Positions 56,253-64,000 of a DNA stretch of 64,000 nt are shown in pieces. A program made the position numbers and the translations under genes. The DNA is from Actinopolyspora mortivallis DSM 44261 (GTDB lineage: Bacteria > Actinomycetota > Actinomycetes > Mycobacteriales > Pseudonocardiaceae): contig NZ_KB913024.1 in assembly GCF_000384035.1 (NCBI RefSeq), positions 439,317 to 503,316 of the forward strand. Direction: 5' to 3'. The notes below the pieces were generated by a model that was not told the DNA's origin, ran no database searches, and saw only the letters and a program-made list of their open reading frames with translations. Positions within the stretch are counted from its first letter, which is position 1. The number at the start of each line of letters is the position of its first letter.

Positions 56253-57495
56253 GGGGACGGCCGGTGGGGGTTGGCTCGGCACCGCCCGCGCGGTCCCCAG
56301 GGCGGGATGGGTCGTACTGGGTTCCTCCTTCCTGCTCGGCCTCGGGTATCTCATGGCCGTTCCGCTGCTGACCAGCTACGTCGCCTCCAGCCTCGGGGCC
56401 AGTGTGGCCGTGGCGGGCGGCATCATAGGCGCGATGGCGGTCACCCAGCGGGGGACCGCACTGTTCGGCGGCGTGTTGGCCGACGTGTTCGATCGTCGTA
56501 CCGTGTTCTTCGTCGGTGTCGGATTGCGCGCGCTGGGCTTCGCCGCCATGGCCGGTCCCGGGAAGCTGCCGTGGCTGGTGGCGGGAGCGGTGGTCGCCAG
56601 TGTCGGAGGAGGACTCGCGACTCCCGTGCTGCCCACCGCCATCTCCGTTATCGCCGAGGAGGACACCAGGTCCTTTCTCTACTCGACACGGCAGAGTGTG
56701 GCCAACGTGGCCGCCGCCCTCGGTCCCCTGATCGGCTCCGCGCTGCTGGTCTTCGGCTCCACCGGCGCCTTCTGGGGTGCGGCGGGTATGCACGTGCTGG
56801 TGCTGGTCTTCGCCGCGCGGTACCTGCCGAGGTTGCACGGCCAGGGTTCTTCCGGTGGACCGAACGTGCGGACGCTGTTCTCCCGGGCTCTGAGCGATCG
56901 GGGGTTGCGTCCTCTCCTGGTGACCCTGCTGTTCTTCTGGGCGGTGCAGACCCAGTTGGTGGTCAGCTTCACCACCCAGGCGGGACGGATAGCCGAGGGA
57001 GGGGTGGACGCCGACGCACGTACGGTCTCCCTGCTGTACCTGGTGAACGGTTCGCTGTTCGTCGTTTCCCAGTTCACCGCGTTCAGGGTGATCAAACGCT
57101 TCAGTTCGGTCACGCTGCTCGGGCTCGGGGGCTGCATGATGGCCTGCGGGGTGGCGTTCGCCGTGCTGGTGGGAAACCTTCCGGCCCTGCTCGGCTGCGT
57201 GGTGGTGTTCACCCTCGGCGAGGTGCTCGCGTTGCCCGGGGTGGAGCTACTGGTCTCCTCCATCGCTCCCCCCGCGATGGTCAGTTCCTACTTCGGTCTC
57301 GCCTCCTCGGTGGCGGGGGTGGGGATCGCGCTCGGAAGCGTGTTGGGAGGCGCCGCGATGGCGAGTACCACCGGGGCGCTGCCCGCGCTGCTCATGGCGG
57401 TGTTCGGGTGCGGCGTGCTGGTCGGCACACTCGTGCTGGGCCGCAGGATGCGCCGGTCCGAGGCGCGGGGGAGCGACGTCGAACCCGCTTGTTGA
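56245..57495 (+). CDS. MFS transporter, probable exporter of the cluster product
   Basis: 416 residues from a TTG at 56245 that overlaps the previous stop by 8 nt, with GGTGGAGG upstream. Twelve hydrophobic segments. The MFS motif A-like loop is GGVLADVFDRRTVFFVGVGL, and SSYFGLASSVAGVGIALGSV lies in the second half. It ends in a short charged tail with EPAC. Placed last in the biosynthetic operon, it most likely exports the product and gives self-protection. Confidence 0.85.
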   Translation: MTEGTAGGGWLGTARAVPRAGWVVLGSSFLLGLGYLMAVPLLTSYVASSLGASVAVAGGIIGAMAVTQRGTALFGGVLADVFDRRTVFFVGVGLRALGFAAMAGPGKLPWLVAGAVVASVGGGLATPVLPTAISVIAEEDTRSFLYSTRQSVANVAAALGPLIGSALLVFGSTGAFWGAAGMHVLVLVFAARYLPRLHGQGSSGGPNVRTLFSRALSDRGLRPLLVTLLFFWAVQTQLVVSFTTQAGRIAEGGVDADARTVSLLYLVNGSLFVVSQFTAFRVIKRFSSVTLLGLGGCMMACGVAFAVLVGNLPALLGCVVVFTLGEVLALPGVELLVSSIAPPAMVSSYFGLASSVAGVGIALGSVLGGAAMASTTGALPALLMAVFGCGVLVGTLVLGRRMRRSEARGSDVEPAC

Positions 57496-57515
57496 GGTCC
57501 ACCGGGGCGCTCGGT

Positions 57516-57547
57516 CCGTGGAAGGTCGTGGCGGCGACCTTCCACGG
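57516..57547. terminator. bidirectional hairpin after the biosynthetic cluster
   Basis: Perfect 13-bp stem (57516-57528 against 57535-57547) with a 6-nt loop, in the 61-bp gap between the convergent MFS and S10 peptidase genes. Confidence 0.75.
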
Positions 57548-57556
57548 GCGCGGTGC

Positions 57557-59038
57557 TCAGCCCGAGACGAACTCGGCGAGGTCGGCGGACTGCTTGATGC
57601 GTGAGGGCTCGTGCACGTACATCATGTGCCCGGCCGGGTAGTAGCGCACCTCGATGTTGTCCCGCAGCTCGTCCGGAACGGCCAGTTGGGCCAGGCTGTG
57701 TTCGGTGGCGTAGTACGGGGTCGCCCCGTCGGTGTGGCCGCAGCCCACGTGCACCCGCAGGTGCGGGTTGGTGCGCATGGCCTTGGCCAGTTTGTCCGTG
57801 GCGGTCACGGGCATGCCCTCGAAGTCCGCATAGGACCACGGGTGCACCCGCGCCGAGAGTACCTCGTAGGGCAGGTCGTTGACGTAGTCCAGCTCCTGGC
57901 GCACGTAGTGGTTGATCCCGGCGGAGAACGCTCCCATGAGTCCGGAGATGCTGGGGTCGTCGGTGAAGTGTTCCCCTCCGGAGTCGGGTTCCCAGCCGGT
58001 GAACCGGCCGTCCATCCGTCCCACCGTCAACCTCCGGTCACGCAGCAGTTCCGTGAAGAAGCGGACGTGTTCGATGCGCAGGTTGACCCGGTCCACGTAG
58101 TCGGTGCTCAACCCGGTCAGTTCCGCCAGGCGCCGCACCGCCTGCTCGCGTTCCTCGGCCGACAGCCGCGCCCCCCGTGCCAGGGCCCAGGGGTAGTCGC
58201 GTGCGGCGAACTCCTCGGCCTCGGTCAGTACCTCGCGCAGCGGCCGGTCGCCGTGTTTGCCGTGGTAGTGCGCGATGGCGGCGTAGCTGGGCAGGAAGAG
58301 CCCGTAGGGCAGGTCGTTGCCCTCGGCGAAGTTGATGGTGCCCATGTCCAACACCGCCGAGATCAGCAGCAGCCCGTTGAGGTACATGCCGTGCCTGCTC
58401 TGCAGGTGCTCGGCCAGCGCGGCGGCCCGCAGGGTGCCGTAGGACTCCCCGGCCAGGTACTTGGGCGAGAGCCAGCGGCCGTTGCGGGTGATCCACAGCC
58501 GGATCAGTTCCCCCACTGACTCGATGTCGCGTTTGTACCCGTGGTAGTCGCCGGGTTTGCCGCCCCGCACCGCGCGGGAGAACCCGGTGGAGATCGGGTC
58601 GATGAACACCAGGTCGCTGTGGGCGAGCAGGGTCTCCGGGTTGTCGGCCAGCCCGTAGGGCGGGGCGGCCGGTTGTCCCGCGTCCCCCGCGAGTACGCGG
58701 CGGGGGCCGAGCAGTCCCAGGTGCAGGAACGCGCTCGCCGCTCCGGGGCCGCCGTTGAAGGCGAAGGTCACGGGGCGTTCCCCGGACTCGGGGGCGTCGG
58801 CCACGTAGGAGGTCACGAACATCTCGGCCTTGGCAACGTGACCGTCGAAGGTGCCGTCGGTGAAGGACTCCTCGCGCAGCACGTACCTGCCCGCGGTGGC
58901 GGTGTAGGAGAGCTGTCTGCCGTCCGCCGTGATCGTGTGGTGCGTGCTGACCAGGTCGTCGGCCGGTTCGGCGGTGGGGTTCGTCTCCGTCCGTGGAACC
59001 TGTTCGTCGGTGTTGTCGGTCTGCTCGCTGGCTGCCAT
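57557..59038 (-). CDS. S10 serine carboxypeptidase family protein
   Basis: 493 residues from the ATG at 59038. Family S10 features are VTFAFNGGPGAASAFLHLGL (oxyanion region), HSDLVFIDPISTGFSRAV, and the nucleophile in YLAGESYGTLRAAALAEHLQ (Ser of GESYG). Asp and His of the triad are expected near HVGCGHTDGATPYYATEHS and YYPAGHMMYVHEPS. No signal peptide is present, so it is probably cytoplasmic, which is usual for the bacterial members. It removes C-terminal residues from peptides. It is convergent with the ATP-grasp cluster and could be unrelated to it. Confidence 0.92.
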   Translation of the reverse strand: MAASEQTDNTDEQVPRTETNPTAEPADDLVSTHHTITADGRQLSYTATAGRYVLREESFTDGTFDGHVAKAEMFVTSYVADAPESGERPVTFAFNGGPGAASAFLHLGLLGPRRVLAGDAGQPAAPPYGLADNPETLLAHSDLVFIDPISTGFSRAVRGGKPGDYHGYKRDIESVGELIRLWITRNGRWLSPKYLAGESYGTLRAAALAEHLQSRHGMYLNGLLLISAVLDMGTINFAEGNDLPYGLFLPSYAAIAHYHGKHGDRPLREVLTEAEEFAARDYPWALARGARLSAEEREQAVRRLAELTGLSTDYVDRVNLRIEHVRFFTELLRDRRLTVGRMDGRFTGWEPDSGGEHFTDDPSISGLMGAFSAGINHYVRQELDYVNDLPYEVLSARVHPWSYADFEGMPVTATDKLAKAMRTNPHLRVHVGCGHTDGATPYYATEHSLAQLAVPDELRDNIEVRYYPAGHMMYVHEPSRIKQSADLAEFVSG

Positions 59039-59093
59039 GGCCCGTAGCCTAGCCCCGCGGAACAACCGGGATACGCCGTGTCACCGTGGTCGG

Positions 59094-59861
59094 GTGTGTG
59101 ACTCGTGTTCCGGGCCGCGACGGCGGCCGCTGACCGACCCCGCCGGGGCCGCCCCGGAGGCGTCCTCCCTGGCCGAGCTGGACGAGCGGGTGTGTGACTG
59201 CGTCGCCTGCCCTCGGCTGGTGGAGTGGCGGCAGCGGGTGGCCGGACAGAAACGGGCCGCTTTCCGGGACCAGCACTACTGGGGCAGGCCGGTGCCGGGG
59301 TTCGGCCCGGCCGACGCGTCCGTGGTGATCGTCGGGCTGGCCCCGGCCGCGCACGGGGCCAACCGCACGGGACGCATGTTCACCGGGGACCGTTCGGGTG
59401 AGTTCCTCTATCGGGCGTTGTTCGACGTCGGCATGGCCTCGGCACCGCGTTCGGAGTCCGCCGGGGACGGGCTGCGGTTGTACGGGGTGCGGATCACCGC
59501 TCCGGTGCGCTGCGCTCCGCCGGCCAACAAACCCACCCCGGCGGAACGGGACACCTGCCGCCCGTGGCTGGCGCGGGAGCTGGAGCTGCTGCGACCCACG
59601 CTGCGCAGCGTGGTGGTGCTGGGGTCCTACGGCTGGCAGGCGCTGTTGCCGGTGTTGTCCGCCGGTGGGTGGGCGGTTCCCCGGCCGAAGCCGAAGTTCG
59701 GGCACGGGCTGCGACACACGCTGCGCGACCGGGATGGCCACGAGCTGCACCTGTTCGGCTGCTACCACGTCAGCCAGCAGAACACCTTCACCGGCAGGCT
59801 CACGCCGGAGATGCTGCGCGGGGTGCTTCGGAACGCGAAGGAGTCGGCCGGGATCCCGTGA
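59094..59861 (+). CDS. family 5 uracil-DNA glycosylase (UdgB)
   Basis: 255 residues from the GTG at 59094 (VCDSCSGPRRR); the exact start is uncertain. It removes uracil and some deaminated bases from DNA. Iron-sulfur cysteines are seen in VCDCVACPRLVEWRQRVAG and in VRCAPPANK. The catalytic block is VVIVGLAPAAHGANRTGRMF, then TGDRSGEFLYRALFDVG, and the C-terminal motif CYHVSQQNTFTGRLTPEML. The 3' end of this gene (59781-59829) has a close copy about 2.1 kb downstream at 61931-61979. Confidence 0.93.
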   Translation: MCDSCSGPRRRPLTDPAGAAPEASSLAELDERVCDCVACPRLVEWRQRVAGQKRAAFRDQHYWGRPVPGFGPADASVVIVGLAPAAHGANRTGRMFTGDRSGEFLYRALFDVGMASAPRSESAGDGLRLYGVRITAPVRCAPPANKPTPAERDTCRPWLARELELLRPTLRSVVVLGSYGWQALLPVLSAGGWAVPRPKPKFGHGLRHTLRDRDGHELHLFGCYHVSQQNTFTGRLTPEMLRGVLRNAKESAGIP

Positions 59862-59980
59862 AGCCGTTCATCCCGCATGGTGCCGGTTGCCCCCAGCGTG
59901 CTCGTGGCGCGGTGACGTCGGATGGGCGGGACACCGCCCTGCGCGCAGACGGCCGCTGTCGTCCCGGTAGGACGGTGTGG

Positions 59981-60790
59981 TCAGCTCTGCCGTGTCTCGT
60001 CCGGCACCGTCGGTAGTGTCTCGCCGGTCTCCAACAGCGTCTTCAGCGCGGAGAGCAGCTGCGGCCAGCCGGTGCTGACCATCTGTCGCATCGTGCTCCC
60101 CTCGGGGAAGTCGTCGTGGATGACGGTGAGCTTGACCGTCTGTCCGAACGGTTCGATCTCGAACGTGACCTTCGACCGGGACTCGGCGGCGAGCGTGGCC
60201 AGCAGCTCCTCGTCGATGTCGGCGGCGGCCGCCCATTCCGGGGTCGGTGTGTGCCACGTGTAGGAGAGCCTGCGGTACGGCTCGGCCTCGAGCACGACCT
60301 GGTTCGGATCAGCGGTGCGTTGACCGTTCTCCTCCCAGACCATGGGGGAGCCCGGGCGCCAGTCTGTTTCGAAGGCGACCCCCCAGTACTGACGAGTGAA
60401 CGCCGGATCGGTGAGAGCCTGCCACAACCGCTCCGGTGTGGTCTTGATGAAGGTGGTGTACACGAAAGCGGTGTCGCTCGTCGGTGCTGACTCCAATGCC
60501 TCTTTGAGGTCGGCCAGGGTCTCCGCGCGCCGCCGGTCGTACCGGCGCATCCAGCGGTCGGCGATCGCGTTGATCGGTGCGGCGTTCAGGTAGTGCAGTT
60601 TCTCCCTGCCGCTGCGGACCGTGGTGACCAGGTTCGCCTCCTCGAGCACCGCGAGGTGCTTGCTGACCGACTGTCGGGCCATGTCCAGGCCGGAACACAG
60701 CTCGCGCAGGCGCTGACCGTTCCGGGAGTTGAGACTGTCGAGGAGCCGACGCCGATTCGGGTCGGCCAACGCTCTGAAGATCTCGTCCAT
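59981..60790 (-). CDS. ArsR-type HTH fused to an SRPBCC (AHSA1/START-like) domain
   Basis: 269 residues. Residues 1-90 are an ArsR winged helix (MDEIFRALADPNRRRLLDSL; ELCSGLDMARQSVSKHLAVL; VTTVRSGREKLHYLNAAP). Residues 110-260 are an AHSA1-type hydrophobic pocket: YTTFIKTTPERLWQALTDPA, then YWGVAFETDWRPGSPMVWEE and MVSTGWPQLLSALKTLLETG. The fusion is common in actinobacteria: the pocket presumably binds a small ligand that controls DNA binding. No metal-binding CxC motif is seen, so it is not an arsenic sensor. It stands between udgB and the HEPN/MNT module. Confidence 0.9.
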   Translation of the reverse strand: MDEIFRALADPNRRRLLDSLNSRNGQRLRELCSGLDMARQSVSKHLAVLEEANLVTTVRSGREKLHYLNAAPINAIADRWMRRYDRRRAETLADLKEALESAPTSDTAFVYTTFIKTTPERLWQALTDPAFTRQYWGVAFETDWRPGSPMVWEENGQRTADPNQVVLEAEPYRRLSYTWHTPTPEWAAAADIDEELLATLAAESRSKVTFEIEPFGQTVKLTVIHDDFPEGSTMRQMVSTGWPQLLSALKTLLETGETLPTVPDETRQS

Positions 60791-60913
60791 AGCTCCTTAC
60801 GGTGACTCTCAGTTAGGCAGCCTCGTGGTTGCCTGTCAAAAATAAGCAGCCATGAGGCTGCATGTCAAGACGACGTGGCACGGGAGGAGCGCGAGTGATC
60901 TCTCCCGTGAGTC

Positions 60914-60955
60914 CGTGCGCGCCAGCGGGAGCGAACACCTTCACCGGCGGGCTCG
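60914..60955 (+). repeat. direct repeat copy A, left of the HEPN/MNT pair
   Basis: 42 bp, identical to 61911-61952 except for one base. Its last 25 bp or so also match the 3' part of the udgB gene (from 59781). The two copies are 997 bp apart and enclose the MNT and HEPN genes exactly. Confidence 0.85.
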
Positions 60956-61000
60956 GTGCGTGATCGCTGCCCACTGGTCACTCGGCTATGCTGAGCAGTG

Positions 61001-61423
61001 ATGACGACGACGCGCCAAGCGCTCGGGCGACTCCACTCCGCCGTGGAGTCGGGCGAAGTCGAGCAGTTGTGCCGCAGGTACGATCTCGATCTGCTCGTCG
61101 GGCACGGCAGCGCGGTGGAGCGGGAGCCGTCGCGACCGCCGGCGGACCTGGACATCGCGTGCCGGCATCGCCCGGGAGTCGCGCTGGACGCCATCGGGTT
61201 GATCAATGACCTGATGGACCTGACCGGCTTCGACGGTATCGATCTCCTCGACCTGAACACCGCCGGTGTCGTGGCCGCTGCCCGGGCGCTCGGGCCGCGG
61301 AGCCTGTTGTTGTACGAAGCGGAGCCGAGCCTGTTCACACTGGCGCAGATGGCGGCGTTGACCACGGAGATGGAGACTCGACACCTCCGCCTGCTCGACC
61401 TCAAGCTGATGGCCGGGCGATGA
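61001..61423 (+). CDS. MNT-type nucleotidyltransferase antitoxin (MntA-like)
   Basis: 140 residues from the ATG at 61001; a GTG at 60998 is also possible. TATGCT ends 8 nt before the ATG, so the transcript is probably leaderless. The minimal nucleotidyltransferase motif is LLVGHGSAVEREPSRPPADL followed by DIA: a G-S then D-x-D metal site. MntA antitoxins block HEPN toxins, in known cases by adding AMP to them. The second half is helical (IGLINDLMDLTGFDGIDLLD). The stop overlaps the HEPN start by 4 nt. Confidence 0.85.
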   Translation: MTTTRQALGRLHSAVESGEVEQLCRRYDLDLLVGHGSAVEREPSRPPADLDIACRHRPGVALDAIGLINDLMDLTGFDGIDLLDLNTAGVVAAARALGPRSLLLYEAEPSLFTLAQMAALTTEMETRHLRLLDLKLMAGR

Positions 61424-61863
61424 CACGCGACGGACTGGACGTGGACGTTCTCCACAGCAAGCTCGACGCGATCGACCGGGCGACGACGACGTTGCGGAGT
61501 ATCACTCCGTTGGATGCGAGCAGGCTGCGCTCCGAGCCAGTGACAGCGGCCGCCGTCGAACGACTGACCTGTCGATTGGTGGATCTGGCCGCTGACATCA
61601 ATACGCACATCAGCTCGGTCCTCCTCGGACGTGCTCCGGAGAACTACCGCGACAGCTTCGATCTGATGGAGCGGACGCGCGTGTTGACGGCGGAGCTCGT
61701 CGGGAGGATCAAGCCTTCGGTAGGCATGCGTAACGCGATCGTGCACGAGTACATCCGCATCAACTACGACATCGTCGCGGCCGCGGTTCCGCTCGCGCTC
61801 GACACGTACTCGGAGTACCGCAGGCAGGTCGCCGGGTTCGTGTACGACCGGGCGACCGGTTGA
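61420..61863 (+). CDS. HEPN-domain toxin (HepT-like RNase)
   Basis: 147 residues, ATG overlapping the MNT stop. The protein is all helical, with the catalytic R-x4-H-x-Y motif in VGMRNAIVHEYIRINYD near residue 105, the mark of HepT/DUF86 toxins. The N-terminal half includes TAAAVERLTCRLVDLAADIN. It should cleave RNA when freed from its antitoxin. Together with the upstream MNT gene it forms a toxin-antitoxin pair lying between direct repeats. Confidence 0.87.
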   Translation: MTRDGLDVDVLHSKLDAIDRATTTLRSITPLDASRLRSEPVTAAAVERLTCRLVDLAADINTHISSVLLGRAPENYRDSFDLMERTRVLTAELVGRIKPSVGMRNAIVHEYIRINYDIVAAAVPLALDTYSEYRRQVAGFVYDRATG

Positions 61864-61910
61864 GTCGTGTTCGAGCGCCAGCTCGGTTTCGGGCGGCGAG
61901 TCCACGGAGC

Positions 61911-61979
61911 CGTGCGCACCAGCGGGAGCGAACACCTTCACCGGCGGGCTCGCCCCGGAGATGCCGCGCGGGGTGCTTC
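61911..61979 (+). repeat. direct repeat copy B with an extended udgB 3'-end copy
   Basis: Bases 61911-61952 repeat 60914-60955 with one mismatch. Bases 61931-61979 match 59781-59829 inside udgB at 45 of 49 positions. The copy is out of any gene. It looks like a duplicated end of udgB left by insertion or recombination. Confidence 0.8.
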
Positions 61980-62390
61980 ACCGGCGCGAGTCGGGAGAGA
62001 AGACAGTGACGGGACCGCGGCGAGCGTGCCTCTCCGGAGACTTCGGGGGAGAGGCGTGTGCCGTCCGGAACCGCGCCGAGGTGGTGAGTGGCGACACCCG
62101 GTTCGGACATCGGGTATGCTGAACACACATGTTGGCGAGATCGACTTCTTCGGACCGTTCGTCGTTTCCGTAGGCGGGTGGGGTTGCCGATCCCACCGCC
62201 GTTCGGATCGTTCGACGAGACGGCGGTGCACACGTGGCGTGCGTTCTTCGGAACACACCGGGCGCGTCGTGGACGCAGTGCGTACGGGCGTGCACACGTC
62301 GTTCACTGTGATCAGGGACACCCGCGAGCGGTGTCACATTTGAGGGGGCCGCCGGGATGCCTGCTGTCCTAATGGTGTGACCATAGGGGC
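61980..62390 (+). other. leader region of ndh with a 14-codon open frame and hairpin
   Basis: About 410 bp without a normal gene. TATGCT at 62115-62120 stands 8 nt before an ATG at 62129, an ideal leaderless start, but the frame ends after 14 codons (stop at 62171-62173). A hairpin of about 9 bp with one bulge (62173-62183 against 62192-62200) begins at that stop. This arrangement resembles a leader peptide with attenuator upstream of ndh, or could be the remains of a gene start. Confidence 0.35.
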
Positions 62391-63713
62391 ATGGCTGGTA
62401 AATCCGATCCCACCCGGATTCTCATTCTCGGCGGCGGCTACGTCGGTATGTACACCGCGCTGCGTCTGCAGTCCAAGCTCGGCCGCCGTGAGGCTTCGGT
62501 GACGGTCGTCGACCCTCAGCCGCATATGACCTACCAGCCCTTCCTCCCGGAAGCGGCGGCGGGCAACGTTGAGCCCCGTCACGTGGTAGCGCCGTTGCGA
62601 CGAGTGTTGAAGCGGTGTCACGTACTCACCGCCCGTGTCACGGAAATCAACAAGGAGAAGCGATCGGTCACGGTGGAGGATCCCGAGGGGGTCTCCAGTG
62701 ACCTGGGCTACGACGTGCTCGTTGTCGCTCTCGGGTCCGTCTCCCGTCTGCTGCCGATCCCGGGTCTGGCCGAGCAGGGAATCGGCCTCAAGACCGTCGG
62801 CGAGGCGATCTATCTGCGGAACCACGTGCTGGCGAAGATGGACGCCGCCGCGAGCACCTCCGATCCGGAGCTGCGCAAGCGTCTGCTGACCTTCACCTTC
62901 GTCGGTGGCGGGTACGCGGGTACCGAGGCGCTGGCCGAGCTGGAGGACATGGCCCGCTACGCCACCCGCTACTACGAGTCCATCTCCCCCGAGGACATGA
63001 GCTGGTCGCTGATCGAGGCCGCGGGCAGGATCATGCCCGAGGTCAGCGAGAAGATGGGCGTCTACACGGTCAAGGCCCTCGAGGAGCGGGGGATCAAGGT
63101 CTACCTGAACACCTTCCTGAAGTCGGTGGAGAACGGACACGCCGTGCTCTCCGACGGCACCGAGTTCGACACCGACACCCTGGTGTGGAACGCCGGTGTC
63201 AAGGCCAACCCGGTGCTCAAGAACAGCGATCTGCCCCTGGACGAGCGGGGCAGGGTCAAGGCCACCTCGCATCTCCAGGTCGAGGGCAACCCCGAGATCT
63301 GGGCTGCCGGTGACTGCGCCGCCGTGCCCGACCTGTCCAAGGCGGAGGAGGATCCGAACGCCACCTGTGCGCCCTCGGCCCAGCACGCCGTCCGCCAGGC
63401 TCACCAACTGGCGAAGAACGTCATCTCCTCACTGCGTGGCCGCAAGACCGGCGAGTACTACCACCGCAACGCGGGCTCGGTGGCCGGGCTCGGCCTCTAC
63501 AAGGGTGTGGCCGACGTCTACGGCTTCAAGGCCAAGGGATTCGTCGCGTGGTTCATGCACCGCACCTACCACGTGAGCAAGATGCCCACGTTCAACCGCA
63601 AGGCGCGGATCATCATCGACTGGACGTTGGCCTTCCTGTTCCGGCGGGAGGTCGTCTCGATGGGACAGATCCACAATCCGCGTGCGGACTTCAAGCGTGC
63701 CGCAGCCAGCTGA
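62391..63713 (+). CDS. ndh: type II NADH dehydrogenase (non-proton-pumping)
   Basis: 440 residues. It passes electrons from NADH to the quinone pool at the membrane face. The FAD site is RILILGGGYVGMYTALRLQS and the NADH site FTFVGGGYAGTEALAELEDM. The block MTYQPFLPEAAAGNVEPRHV and the second FAD motif EIWAAGDCAAVPDLSKAEED are as in mycobacterial Ndh. The C-terminal amphipathic region (IIIDWTLAFLFRREVVSMGQ) anchors it. The ATG at 62391 follows a weak AGGGG. Confidence 0.95.
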   Translation: MAGKSDPTRILILGGGYVGMYTALRLQSKLGRREASVTVVDPQPHMTYQPFLPEAAAGNVEPRHVVAPLRRVLKRCHVLTARVTEINKEKRSVTVEDPEGVSSDLGYDVLVVALGSVSRLLPIPGLAEQGIGLKTVGEAIYLRNHVLAKMDAAASTSDPELRKRLLTFTFVGGGYAGTEALAELEDMARYATRYYESISPEDMSWSLIEAAGRIMPEVSEKMGVYTVKALEERGIKVYLNTFLKSVENGHAVLSDGTEFDTDTLVWNAGVKANPVLKNSDLPLDERGRVKATSHLQVEGNPEIWAAGDCAAVPDLSKAEEDPNATCAPSAQHAVRQAHQLAKNVISSLRGRKTGEYYHRNAGSVAGLGLYKGVADVYGFKAKGFVAWFMHRTYHVSKMPTFNRKARIIIDWTLAFLFRREVVSMGQIHNPRADFKRAAAS

Positions 63714-63892
63714 CGTCGGCCGGGCGGCTGTTTCGTGGCGAAGGGGGCCGTGTGTCGGATCGTCCGGCGCGCGGCCTCGTGTGTTCGTTTCCGGGGTGTT
63801 GATCCTCCGTGGCTTTCTTCTGGAATCCGCCCCACGAGTATCGCCTGAAAGTGTGGTTAACTTAGCTCATATGGAGTAGCTACCGTGGTGGC

Positions 63893-64000
63893 GTGCACAG
63901 GGAGTTACTCTTGTTGCTCCAGATGGCGGTTTCCGCCGAGTTGGAACCCACGGCACGATCGAAGCGTCCTAAGAAAGCCGGGTGTGGGCTGGTCGCCGTA
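63893..64000 (+). CDS. possible start of an unidentified gene cut by the window end
   Basis: From a GTG at 63893 the frame stays open to the last base (VHRELLLLLQMAVSAELEPT within the first 36 residues). No clear ribosome site; the preceding 60 bp are AT-rich and could hold a promoter. It is too short to identify and may not be real. Confidence 0.25.
   Translation, partial: MHRELLLLLQMAVSAELEPTARSKRPKKAGCGLVAV

Noticed and set aside
59981-60790. Calling the ArsR-SRPBCC protein an arsenic or metal sensor
   Set aside because: The metal-binding Cys motif of metal-sensing ArsR proteins is absent, and a ligand-pocket domain is fused on.

Overview
The window is high-GC actinobacterial DNA. GTG starts are common, many genes overlap by 4 or 8 nt, and several promoters look leaderless, with a TANNNT box 5-8 nt upstream of the start codon. 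The backbone follows the Mycobacterium tuberculosis Rv1014c-Rv1026 order: pth, rplY, prs, glmU, TetR, mfd, mazG, lpqU-like, eno, divIC/ftsB, DUF501, ppx. Together with the many LpqU-like and regulatory genes this points to an actinomycete of the Pseudonocardiales type. A halophilic genus such as Actinopolyspora is possible, but the genus is a guess.

Layout. 1-570 is the end of an ABC-F ATPase gene. 700-8500 is a loosely packed, partly decaying accessory region on the minus strand. It holds a secreted-protein pair, an AbrB antitoxin next to an internally deleted PIN toxin, a VanZ-like protein, a broken secreted-protein gene, and a three-gene peptidoglycan-related cassette. That cassette encodes a PG-binding/DUF1906 protein, a membrane protein and a Tat-exported M15-like protein; the first two carry frameshifts and the third lacks the expected metal ligands. 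8521-14047 is housekeeping: pth, rplY, prs, glmU, plus an unusual Nramp-family transporter. 14319-19040 holds a GGDEF protein, tRNA-Gln(UUG), a fatty-acid desaturase behind two tandem palindromes, a TetR regulator and a thioesterase, followed by mfd.

Two insertions separate mfd from mazG. The first (23517-27926) is a tightly coupled four-gene operon: XRE/TPR regulator, TIR effector, STAND-like NTPase with a non-canonical P-loop, and a small membrane protein. It looks like a bacterial immune (NLR-like) system. The TIR tail and the NTPase head share a Gly/Val/Thr-rich motif, so the two may assemble through homotypic contacts. The second (27975-32725) is a glycerolipid module (glpD, TetR, alkyl-DHAP-synthase-like, diacylglycerol kinase) with the same order as M. 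tuberculosis Rv2249c-Rv2252. The conserved locus then resumes: SurA-like lipoprotein, mazG, two LpqU-like SLT proteins, TPR, eno, divIC, DUF501, an AidB-like acyl-CoA dehydrogenase, a third SLT protein and ppx.

44356-50034 is a complete Dpp/Opp ABC importer. After a terminator and an AT-rich promoter region comes a compact biosynthetic cluster (50516-57495): three ATP-grasp ligases, a methyltransferase, a SbnA-like beta-replacement enzyme and an MFS exporter. It probably makes a small peptide or amino-acid conjugate that I cannot match to a known product. The right end has an S10 peptidase, a family-5 uracil-DNA glycosylase, an ArsR-SRPBCC fusion, a HEPN/MNT toxin-antitoxin pair between 42-bp direct repeats related to the 3' end of the glycosylase gene, and a type II NADH dehydrogenase.
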